Positions 6,773 through 13,704 of a stretch of DNA of 34,144 nucleotides are shown here, piece by piece. Both the position numbers and the translations under genes were made by a program. The stretch is from Polyangiaceae bacterium (GTDB lineage: Bacteria; Myxococcota_A; Polyangia; Polyangiales; Polyangiaceae), in assembly GCA_029266615.1 (NCBI GenBank), contig JAQSWN010000055.1, forward strand, positions 1 to 34,144, in the 5' to 3' direction. The stretch's first letter is position 1, and each line of letters begins with the position of its first letter. The notes below the pieces were generated by a model. It saw only the letters and a list, made by a program, of their open reading frames with translations. It did no database searches and had not been told where the DNA came from.

Positions 6773-9352
6773 ATGCTACCGCATTGCATCGCCGCCACCC
6801 TCAATCACCGCCACGTTTGCGCTTGCTGCGCCTTCGGGCTCTGCGTGCTGTGCGCTGGTGTGTCGCTAGCGCAGCAAGGACCGAGCGCCGCCCCGAGTAG
6901 TGATGCCACCGCCGAGGTCGTCCCGCCCCGCGTGCTCGAGAGTAAGCCCCCGGAGGCTCCGCCCTCGGCCAGGGAAGGTCGAGACGAGGCGTATGTGGAG
7001 TTGTTCGTGACCGTTGACGCCGAAGGCACGGTATCCGCAGTCCAGGTGGCGCGCTCCGCCGGCAACGCGCTCGACGGCGCCGCCTCGGCCGCCGTCCGAG
7101 GTTGGCGTTTCTTTCCGGCCACGCGCGGCGGGCAGCCAATCAAGAGCCGCATCCGCATCCCGGTTCGCTTTGCGTCGTCTCACCCCGTCCGCATCTCCTC
7201 GAGCTCGGCGAGCGCCCAGGCCGCCGCTCAGCCGCCGCCTGCCCCAACCCCAACCGCTGACCCGCGGCTCGAGATCACGGTCCACGGAGATGGTGACGGC
7301 CGAACCGAAGAGCGAGCCATCAGCGACTTCAAGGTGGAGCGCGACGTGCTTGCGGCGGCGCCGCGTGCAGAGGGAGCTGAAGTGTTGCGCACGGCGCCGG
7401 GCCTCTACATCGGGCGCGGGGAGGGTCCCGCCACGGCGCACAACTACATGCTGCGCGGGTTCGATGCCGATCATGGCCAAGATCTCGAGCTGCGCGTCGG
7501 TGGACTGCCCATCAACCTGCCGTCACATCTGCACGGCCAGGGTTACGCGGATCTCGGCTTTCTGATCGGCGACGTCGTGAAGTCGTTGCGAGTCAGCGAG
7601 GGCGTGTACGACCCCCGCCAGGGGGACTTCGCGGTCGCGGGCTCCATTGACGTCGAGCTTGGGGTGGAACAGGCCGACCGCGGCATGCGACTGCGGAGCT
7701 CGTACGGCTCATTCGACACCTTCCGTCAGCTCGTTCTCTGGGCGCCCCGCGAAGCGTCCACAGAGAGCTTCGGAGCCGCCCACTACGTCAAGACGGCCGG
7801 CTTCGGCCAGAATCGAGGCGCGGAAGGCGGCTCTGGCATTTTTCAGCAGCGCTTCGGCAGCGGCGCCGTGACCTACCGTGCGCTCCTCATCCTCCACACC
7901 GCGCGCGCAGGATCCGCGGGCGTGGTCCGCGTGGAAGACGTCGAGTCGGGCAAGGTCTGCTTCGATTGCGTGTATCCGCTACCCACCGCTCGCGCCCAAA
8001 ACACGTTGGCGAGTCGGGTGCTGGCTGGCCTCTTTGCTGACTTTCGCTCCGGAGGCGGCGCAAGCGGCCAGCTCGCTGGGTTCATCGGCTACGACGCGTT
8101 CAGGCAGCAGCGCAACTTCACCGGCTTCCTCGAGCGTTCCCGGACTCTGAACGATGTCTCAGGACGCGGCGACCTCATCGAGCAACAGAACCGCACTCTG
8201 ACCTTTGGCATGACCGGTCGTTACCGGGGCCGACGCGCGCACCTCACGTCGTGGGCCCACGGCACCGTAGAGGTCGGCGCCGACGGGCGGCTGGACGTCA
8301 TCGACCAGACGCAAAACTTGCTGGACGCCACCGTGCGCGGCCAGACCTGGGACCGGAGGGTGGACGCATCCGTCCGCGGAGTCGACTTCGGCTTCTGGGG
8401 TGACCTTGACTGGGTGCTCTGGCGGCGCCTGCATGCGCGCGCAGGCTTTCGTGCAGATGTTCTGTCTTACGACGTCGAAGACCGGCTCGGTAATTTCGCA
8501 CCGCTGATTCGGCCTCAAGATCAATACATCATGGGCTTTCGGCGCAGCGCGCTGGGGGTGGCGGCTGGCCCCCGCACCAGCTTCGATCTCCACCTCACTT
8601 CCGAGCTCTCGCTACTGGCCGCCTACGGCGAGGGGTACCGTTCACCGCAAGCGCGACTGCTGGACGATGGCGAGCGGGCGCCGTTCACCAAGGTTCGCTC
8701 TGCCGACGCGGGGGTGCGGTTGGACTTCGGCGCGCCACTGCGCCTCACCGTGGGAGGCTTCTACACGCACTTGTCGGATGATATTGCCTTCGACGCGGCC
8801 GAGGGACGACTCGAGCGCGTCGGGGCGACCCGCCGCCGTGGAGTCACGGCTCAGCTCGTTTCGCGACCTAATTCGTGGCTCGTAGAGTCGCTGTCGGCGA
8901 CGGTGGTGGATGCCACGCTGCTCGAGCCGCCCCCGGCTTCGGCGCAGGATCCGCAGCCGCCTTTCGTGGAAGGGCAACAGCTCCCATTCGTACCGCCCGT
9001 CGTGCTGCGCGCTGACCTGGGTGCTCAGCATTCGTTGGCGGCGATCGGGCTCCCGCGGCGAGTATTGGGTCGAGCCGGCCTGGGGTTGTCATTCCTGTCG
9101 CCACGGCCGCTGCCCTACGGGGACAGCTCCGCAGCCGTAGGGATCCTCGATGCTTCGTTGGGCGTAGCGCTCCCTCCCTTCGACGTGACGCTGGAAGCGT
9201 TCAACTTGCTGGGACGGCGCTACGCGGCCCTCGAGTACGACTTTCCCTCCGACTGGGACCCGAGCGACGGCTTCCGCGCCCGTACCCCCGCGCGCCACAT
9301 CGCCGCCGGCGCCCCTCGTTCGCTCCTGATTTCACTGGGGGTCTCCCTATGA
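6773..9352 (+). CDS. TonB-dependent receptor with N-terminal TonB-C-like domain (paralogue 2)
   Basis: An 859-aa predicted outer-membrane receptor. I prefer the ATG at 6773, which gives a signal peptide ending near SLAQQ (residue 34). A GTG at 6710 would add 21 Arg-rich residues in front. Residues about 50-133 match the TonB C-terminal domain pattern: VELFVTVDAEGTVSAVQV, an LDGAASAAVRGWRFFPA segment and a final IRIPVRF. A Pro/Ala/Ser linker follows. The plug (about 180-300) has RGFDADHGQDLELRVGG, the HGQGYADL motif and a DPRQGDFAVAGS motif, and the beta-barrel ends in LLISLGVSL. The plug and barrel are clearly paralogous to the receptor at 2227. A TonB-C-like domain in front of a receptor is unusual; it may contact peptidoglycan, TonB or another receptor. 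The stop overlaps the next start (ATGA). The substrate is unknown, with metal inferred. Confidence 0.9.
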   Translation: MLPHCIAATLNHRHVCACCAFGLCVLCAGVSLAQQGPSAAPSSDATAEVVPPRVLESKPPEAPPSAREGRDEAYVELFVTVDAEGTVSAVQVARSAGNALDGAASAAVRGWRFFPATRGGQPIKSRIRIPVRFASSHPVRISSSSASAQAAAQPPPAPTPTADPRLEITVHGDGDGRTEERAISDFKVERDVLAAAPRAEGAEVLRTAPGLYIGRGEGPATAHNYMLRGFDADHGQDLELRVGGLPINLPSHLHGQGYADLGFLIGDVVKSLRVSEGVYDPRQGDFAVAGSIDVELGVEQADRGMRLRSSYGSFDTFRQLVLWAPREASTESFGAAHYVKTAGFGQNRGAEGGSGIFQQRFGSGAVTYRALLILHTARAGSAGVVRVEDVESGKVCFDCVYPLPTARAQNTLASRVLAGLFADFRSGGGASGQLAGFIGYDAFRQQRNFTGFLERSRTLNDVSGRGDLIEQQNRTLTFGMTGRYRGRRAHLTSWAHGTVEVGADGRLDVIDQTQNLLDATVRGQTWDRRVDASVRGVDFGFWGDLDWVLWRRLHARAGFRADVLSYDVEDRLGNFAPLIRPQDQYIMGFRRSALGVAAGPRTSFDLHLTSELSLLAAYGEGYRSPQARLLDDGERAPFTKVRSADAGVRLDFGAPLRLTVGGFYTHLSDDIAFDAAEGRLERVGATRRRGVTAQLVSRPNSWLVESLSATVVDATLLEPPPASAQDPQPPFVEGQQLPFVPPVVLRADLGAQHSLAAIGLPRRVLGRAGLGLSFLSPRPLPYGDSSAAVGILDASLGVALPPFDVTLEAFNLLGRRYAALEYDFPSDWDPSDGFRARTPARHIAAGAPRSLLISLGVSL

Positions 9353-10125
9353 GAGGGTCGTCCGGTCGCCTCCGACTCGTGTTGGCGCTGCTCGGCGCAA
9401 TGGGGCTGAACGCATGCGCGGACGCGAGCCAAACCTACGCGGAGGTGCCGCTTCTCGTAGGAGGGAGCGACCTCCAGCAGCCGGTCCTTGCCGCAGGAGG
9501 CGTATCGCTCACGATCCATCGCGCTGAGCTTGCGTTCGGTCCGCTCTACCTATGCGCTGGCGTGCAGGCCGGCGACCTGTGCGAGACCGCGCGGCTCGAG
9601 TGGCTCGACAGCATTCGCATCGATCTACTGGATCCTCGACCGCACCGGGCCGGCTCGCTTTCGGGGACGAGCGGGCCCGTTCGTTCCTGGATGTATGACC
9701 TCGGTATCAGCTCGCAGCTGATCCGGAAGGACCCGTTCGTGCTGGACGCAGCACGAGAGATGAGCGGAGCTTCCGTCATTGTCGAGGGGAGCGCCAGCCG
9801 CGGTGGTCGCAACGTGCCGTTCAACGTCGCCGTCGTGATCCAGCAGGGCTCCGAAGCCGAGCGCGGTGTGCCCGTGGTGCGCAAAGGGACCGCCGAAGTG
9901 TTCGGTCACGACGTGACCGGTCGCGAGTCGCAGCTCTCCGTGCAGTTCGACGCGGCCCCATGGCTGCGCAGCATGGACCTGAGCGCCGACCTCTCGACGA
10001 GCCCGTGCGAAGTCGCTGAAGGCTGCGCGGAGCCGCTGCGCCTCGAGCCCGACGGGCAGCCTTATCGCGCCCTCCACAACGCGGTGGTTTCTGGGCGCCG
10101 ACCGCAATTCAGTTTCGCCCCGTAA
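9349..10125 (+). CDS. Receptor-operon lipoprotein A2, unknown function
   Basis: A 258-aa predicted lipoprotein starting in an ATGA overlap with the receptor stop. The signal sequence ends with LNAC at Cys24. Beta-rich segments include VSLTIHRAELAFGPLYLC, a match in position and pattern to SARLAVGGLYYFDG in the lipoprotein at 4337. It has several Cys (LCAGVQAGDLC; PCEVAEGC) that could form disulphides. Near the C terminus, LSVQFDAAPWL may correspond to LTVTPQVWFNL of the first paralogue. Divergence between the two is strong. The conserved receptor-A-B order is the best evidence that it assists the receptor outside the cell. Confidence 0.8.
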   Translation: MRGSSGRLRLVLALLGAMGLNACADASQTYAEVPLLVGGSDLQQPVLAAGGVSLTIHRAELAFGPLYLCAGVQAGDLCETARLEWLDSIRIDLLDPRPHRAGSLSGTSGPVRSWMYDLGISSQLIRKDPFVLDAAREMSGASVIVEGSASRGGRNVPFNVAVVIQQGSEAERGVPVVRKGTAEVFGHDVTGRESQLSVQFDAAPWLRSMDLSADLSTSPCEVAEGCAEPLRLEPDGQPYRALHNAVVSGRRPQFSFAP

Positions 10126-10154
10126 CTTACTTCGAAACGAAAGGTACCGAACGC

Positions 10155-11156
10155 ATGAGATATCACAGCAAGAAAACCATGACTCTCTTGGCCGCTCTAC
10201 TCTGCACCGCGGCAGTAGGCTGCAGTGGCGACGATGATGCCGTGGCTGGCAAGGGCTCCCTCACCGTGCTCGTCGAGCCCGAGGACACCATCATCGAAGG
10301 CATCAAGGCGGGCTCCAGCGGCGAGGCCATTCAAGATGGCTGGTCCGTGGCGTTCGACCGCTTCATCATCACCATCGGGGACATCGACGTGCACTTGTCC
10401 ACGGACGAGAGCGCGGACGCTGAAGCCGAGGAAGCTTACACGGTCGACCTGACTCAGGTCGAAGAGTCGGGTCTGGAGCTGTGGAAGCTGGACGGCCTGC
10501 AGGAAGGCCGCTGGGAGCTGCACTACGCGACGCCGGGCGCGGTGCACGGCGCGCTTCGCCACGAGAGCGTCTCGAAAGCCGACTTCGAGGAAATGGTGGA
10601 GGCCGATTTCACGTACCTCATCGACGGCACGCTGAGCAAAGCGAGTGGTCAGTCGTGTCCCCCCGCGGCGCTGGCCAGCGTCGGCACGCGAGAGCCCAAC
10701 GGGCAAACGTCCGGCGGAAACGACTGCTACGATGCACCTCAAGTTCGCTTCCACTTCGGCGCGGGGGCGGAGACGGTCTACGGACCATGCGAGCTCGACG
10801 AGGTACCCGGCTTCGCCATCACTGCTGACCGGACCGAGAGCATCGCGCTCACCATCCATGGTGACCACCTGTTCTTCAACGGCTTTCCAGAAGGAAGCGA
10901 AAGCGGTATCCGGCGACTGGCGCAGTGGCTGGCGGACTGTGACCTCGACCTCGACGGCGTAGTCACCCGCGAAGAGCTAGAAGCCATCACGCCCGCGGAG
11001 CTACCGGAGCTGGACGCCGAGCGTTATCAGCTCGGTGGGGCGCCGATCGAGCTCGACACGATGTACGACTACGCCATCGCGCAACTGAAGACTCAAGGTC
11101 ATTTCCGCGGAGAAGGTGAGTGCGCGATCGACGGCGAGGCCCACGACCACGAGTGA
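10155..11156 (+). CDS. EF-hand/HGDH lipoprotein B2
   Basis: A 333-aa predicted lipoprotein, 29 bp after the previous gene. The lipobox is AVGC (Cys23), followed by an acidic SGDDDA. It shares with the lipoprotein at 5146 the DGWSVAFDRF segment (61-70), IHGDHLFFN (234-242), an EF-hand-like loop D263-x-D265-x-D267-G268-x-V270-x3-E274, and GHFRGEGEC (315-323). It is longer by a Cys-containing insert around residues 165-215 (QSCPPAAL; NDCYDAPQVRFHFG) and has a C-terminal EAHDHE tail that could bind metal. It ends the second receptor operon, only 13 bp from the convergent Fur-family gene. Role in surface metal capture is inferred. Confidence 0.85.
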   Translation: MRYHSKKTMTLLAALLCTAAVGCSGDDDAVAGKGSLTVLVEPEDTIIEGIKAGSSGEAIQDGWSVAFDRFIITIGDIDVHLSTDESADAEAEEAYTVDLTQVEESGLELWKLDGLQEGRWELHYATPGAVHGALRHESVSKADFEEMVEADFTYLIDGTLSKASGQSCPPAALASVGTREPNGQTSGGNDCYDAPQVRFHFGAGAETVYGPCELDEVPGFAITADRTESIALTIHGDHLFFNGFPEGSESGIRRLAQWLADCDLDLDGVVTREELEAITPAELPELDAERYQLGGAPIELDTMYDYAIAQLKTQGHFRGEGECAIDGEAHDHE

Positions 11157-11169
11157 AGGAAGAATCGTG

Positions 11170-11598
11170 CTAGGCACCGACGCACTTCACGCAGCGGCCA
11201 CGCAGTTGCACTTCGGCCACCTCGCTGTCGGCCGCTTCGCCGCGGAGCTTCACGGCGTTGGCGGGAAGGCAACGGACGTTGCCGCACTCGGTGCAAACCA
11301 AGTGCGGGTGGTGGGAGTGGTCCGAGCTCATGGTTCGGGGCAGCTCGAAGCGGGTGACATTGTCACCCAGCTGCGCGCGAATCAGCACGCCCGCCTCCGC
11401 CAGCGTGAGCAAGTTGCGGTACACGGTAGCGCGATCCATCCCCGAGCCATCCATGCGCTCGGTGAGCTCCGGGTGACTGATGGGTGACGTCACTTTGGCG
11501 AGCTCTTGCAGTAGCAGCAGGCGCTGCTCCGTGATCCGAAGTCCCTTCGAGGTCAGGAGGTCACGGAAGTCTGCCTGCCGCCGGCTGGAGGGGCTCAT
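11170..11598 (-). CDS. zur: Fur-family metal-responsive repressor, Zur candidate
   Basis: A 142-aa Fur-family regulator, the usual length. The ATG at 11598 is chosen because the winged-helix domain begins right after it; an upstream extension is unlike any Fur protein. Residues 10-85 hold the DNA-binding domain (RITEQRLLLL; recognition helix MDRATVYRNLLTLAEAGVL). A His-rich linker, HSHHPH (94-99), precedes the first CxxC (C102, C105), and the second CxxC is near the end (C136, C139). These are the structural Zn site and regulatory ligands expected in Zur or Fur. I favour Zur because the surrounding genes include ZigA-type GTPase, DUF1826 and His-rich proteins, but PerR, Fur or Nur specificity cannot be excluded from sequence alone. 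A perfect TGCAAT-N3-ATTGCA palindrome lies 86 bp upstream, in the region shared with the divergent WD40 operon, suggesting autoregulation. Confidence 0.88.
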   Translation of the reverse strand: MSPSSRRQADFRDLLTSKGLRITEQRLLLLQELAKVTSPISHPELTERMDGSGMDRATVYRNLLTLAEAGVLIRAQLGDNVTRFELPRTMSSDHSHHPHLVCTECGNVRCLPANAVKLRGEAADSEVAEVQLRGRCVKCVGA

Positions 11599-11683
11599 GT
11601 TGCTGGGAAGGATGGCGCATTGGTGACCCGGGATCAACGACAGCGTGCGGCATTCCGCGGCGCCGGTGACCGAGCGAGCTTTC

Positions 11684-11698
11684 TGCAATTTTATTGCA
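11684..11698. promoter_or_regulatory. Zur-type operator candidate: TGCAAT-TTT-ATTGCA
   Basis: A perfect 6+3+6 inverted repeat in the 119-bp region between the divergent Fur-family gene and the WD40 operon. It is 20 bp before the proposed WD40 start at 11718 and 86 bp before the regulator start. It is the best copy of a palindrome repeated across the next 19 kb. Confidence 0.8.
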
Positions 11699-11717
11699 AC
11701 TACTCTGGAAAGCATCC

Positions 11718-12758
11718 TTGAAAAACGCTGACACGCCAGGCCGTTCGTCGGCCCCTGCTCCGGAGCTTTCGCTTTCGTGGTCCCGCCGGGTGGTCGACTA
11801 CGTCGTCGCGCTCAGCGTTTCCTATGACGGGGGACAGGTAGCGGTCGGGACCAGCGGCGGGCAGCTTCATGTCTACGAGACCGCGACGGGAAGACTCGCG
11901 TTCGAGCGAACGGCGCACTCGGGCGGAGTCCTTGCTTGCCAGTTCTGCCCGCGGGCTCCCCTGCTCGCGACCGGCGGGCAGGACGGCTACGCTCGGCTGT
12001 TCGATCCGACTGGACGCGAGCAGGCGTTCGTCTCCGGCGGCGCCGCCTCCGTGGCGCACCTGGCGTGGTCGCCTTCCGGGGAGCTCCTGGCCACCGCTTC
12101 GGGTCGCACCGCGCGCGTTTGGTCCTCGGAGGGCAAGCCGCTCTTCGAGCTGGAGCCCGCCGCGGGCATGATCGGCGCAGTCAGTTGGAACCAGCGCGGA
12201 ACCCAATTGGCCGTCGCCAGCTACGGTGGCGTTCACGTGGTCGACGCACGCCGAGGCAACGTGATGACCACCCTACGCTGGAACGGCTCGTTCATCTCCC
12301 TGGCGTGGAGCCACGACGATTCCGTCATCGCCGGCGGAACACGGGAACGCTCCGTGCATTTCTGGCGCCTGCCCGCAGGCAAGGATTCGGAGATGTCGGG
12401 CTTCGTCGCCCAACCGCGCGCGCTTTGCTGGTCCCCGGATAGCAAACGCCTCGCAACGTCGGGTCGCCCAGCCATCAGCCTGTGGTCGTTCGACAAGGGG
12501 CCGGAAGGTCGCCGGCCGATGCTGCTGACGGCGCATCAAGCCCTTTGCACCGTCCTCGCCTTCCATCCAACGCAGCCCTGGCTCGTCTCCGGCGGCGACG
12601 ACGCGGCCATCTACGTGTGGCGACCGCTAGAAGCGAGCCTGCCACTCGGCCTCGGGCAAATGGAAGAGACCGTGACGGGCGTGGCGTGGGCGCCGCGGGC
12701 CAACGCCGTGATTGCGGCCGACGCCTCGGGTCTCGTCCAGGCCTTCCTCATCCCCTAG
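11718..12758 (+). CDS. Cytoplasmic WD40 beta-propeller protein (paralogue 1)
   Basis: A protein of about 346 aa without signal peptide. The TTG at 11718, with GGAAAG 5 nt upstream, is preferred: the TTG at 11694 lies inside the palindrome and cannot be an efficient start. Seven WD-like blades are visible through repeats such as SGGQLHVYETATG, GGQDGYARLFDPTG, LATASGRTARVWSSEG, ERSVHFWRL, LATSGRPAISLWSF and VSGGDDAAIYVWRP. It is strongly similar along its length to the protein at 29169, including ERSVHFWRL and SEMSGF. It is the first gene of an operon with 12766, 13179 and 13705, behind the regulator's palindrome. WD40 proteins are scaffolds without catalytic residues. A link to metal allocation is inferred from both paralogues lying beside the operator and GTPase genes. 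Confidence 0.85.
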   Translation: MKNADTPGRSSAPAPELSLSWSRRVVDYVVALSVSYDGGQVAVGTSGGQLHVYETATGRLAFERTAHSGGVLACQFCPRAPLLATGGQDGYARLFDPTGREQAFVSGGAASVAHLAWSPSGELLATASGRTARVWSSEGKPLFELEPAAGMIGAVSWNQRGTQLAVASYGGVHVVDARRGNVMTTLRWNGSFISLAWSHDDSVIAGGTRERSVHFWRLPAGKDSEMSGFVAQPRALCWSPDSKRLATSGRPAISLWSFDKGPEGRRPMLLTAHQALCTVLAFHPTQPWLVSGGDDAAIYVWRPLEASLPLGLGQMEETVTGVAWAPRANAVIAADASGLVQAFLIP

Positions 12759-12765
12759 CTTCCCC

Positions 12766-13182
12766 ATGACGGTCATCTCCATTCCTGCGCCGCTCACCGT
12801 GCTCTCCCAAACGTGCCCGTTCGTCACGCTCGCGGCGTCGGATCTCACGGGGCCGCCAAGCCGGCAACGAGTCCTGGCCAGGGCTGCGCATCTTCCTGAT
12901 TGGCTCCGAGCGTGGGAACGCTACGTCACGCTCGGCCAAACGCTGGTCGCGGTCAGCATGGGCCGAGCGCGTTTGGGGTCGACGATTCGGATAAGTTCCA
13001 TCATCCGGTTCGCCGCGACCAACGGCCGCCCTGCGTTCTCCCACATCTACGTGCAGGAGCTCGAGGTCGATAGCGGAGCGCCCCGAAGCGGAGCGCCTAT
13101 TCACGTCATCCGCTGCGCGATGCTCCCAACGCACACACGCTTCATCGAGGTCCCCTCGTCAAAGAAAGGAAGACACGCATGA
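12766..13182 (+). CDS. Unknown 138-aa protein in the WD40 operon
   Basis: A 138-aa protein with no signal peptide. The ATG at 12766 lies 7 bp after the WD40 stop; the stop overlaps the next start (ATGA at 13179). It contains LTVLSQTCPFVTLAAS near the start, an amphipathic Arg/Leu-rich stretch (LARAAHLPDWLRAWERY), IRISSIIRFAATNG and a beta-rich C terminus, HVIRCAMLPTHTRFIEVP. Two Cys and few His are present. I do not recognise a family. Its place between a WD40 protein and a MerC-like membrane protein, in a regulator-controlled operon, suggests a metal-related cytoplasmic role. Confidence 0.65.
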   Translation: MTVISIPAPLTVLSQTCPFVTLAASDLTGPPSRQRVLARAAHLPDWLRAWERYVTLGQTLVAVSMGRARLGSTIRISSIIRFAATNGRPAFSHIYVQELEVDSGAPRSGAPIHVIRCAMLPTHTRFIEVPSSKKGRHA

Positions 13183-13697
13183 GATTCTCTCGCCCCCGGA
13201 CTCTAGAGGACACGAGGCTGCAGGTTCGCTCAGAAGCCGCCAACGCGCATCCCATGAAGATGGTGCACCAGCCAGCCTGCGATTGCCCCGCTCATCGCCA
13301 GGCTGGCGCCAACGAGCAGCCCGCGGCTAAGCTCGGCGGTTGGTCGGTCCTCCTACCGGTCCTGGCGTGCGCCGTCTGTCCGGCGTGCCTGGCTACATAT
13401 ACCAAGCTGCTCTCGCTCGTCGGGGTCGGCGTCGGAATGACAGAGTCGCAGCACTTGTTCGTTCTCGGGACAGCGGTGCTCGTTTCCGTCATCGTGAGCG
13501 GAGTGCGCACCTGGCGCTCGAAGCGCGTGTGGCCGCTTGCTTTGGCCCTCTCGGGTGCCGCGCTCATCGTCGTTGGCCACTTGGCAGAGGCTCTTCACGC
13601 GCTCGAGTGGGCCGGTGTGTTGGTGCTCATGGTCGGCGGCCTCAGCGAGCACTTCCGGCTGCGCGCCCGCGCCCCGCATCCGGCCGTCACTGTTTGA
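13179..13697 (+). CDS. MerC-like four-helix membrane protein
   Basis: A 172-aa predicted inner-membrane protein. The ATG at 13179 follows AAGGAAG about 6 nt upstream. After a cytosolic N-terminus with CDCPAHRQ, four hydrophobic segments lie at about residues 54-82, 88-108, 116-136 and 138-156. The first contains VLACAVCPACLATYTKLL, the Cys arrangement of MerC-domain proteins. In mercury operons MerC moves Hg2+ through the inner membrane, but many MerC-domain proteins lie next to Zur-type regulators and are thought to handle zinc or other soft metals. No mercuric reductase or MerR is nearby, so a mercury role is unlikely here. It is third in the WD40 operon; the next gene starts 7 bp later. 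Confidence 0.8.
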   Translation: MRFSRPRTLEDTRLQVRSEAANAHPMKMVHQPACDCPAHRQAGANEQPAAKLGGWSVLLPVLACAVCPACLATYTKLLSLVGVGVGMTESQHLFVLGTAVLVSVIVSGVRTWRSKRVWPLALALSGAALIVVGHLAEALHALEWAGVLVLMVGGLSEHFRLRARAPHPAVTV

Positions 13698-13704
13698 GAC
13701 CCGT

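Noticed and set aside
11694..11717. TTG at 11694 as WD40 start
   Set aside because: It lies within the perfect operator palindrome and has no ribosome site; TTG at 11718 has GGAAAG upstream and matches the N-terminal length of the paralogue.
13179..13697. Mercury resistance operon
   Set aside because: The MerC-like protein is alone; there is no MerR, MerA, MerT or MerP nearby, and it is embedded in the Fur-family-linked operon.
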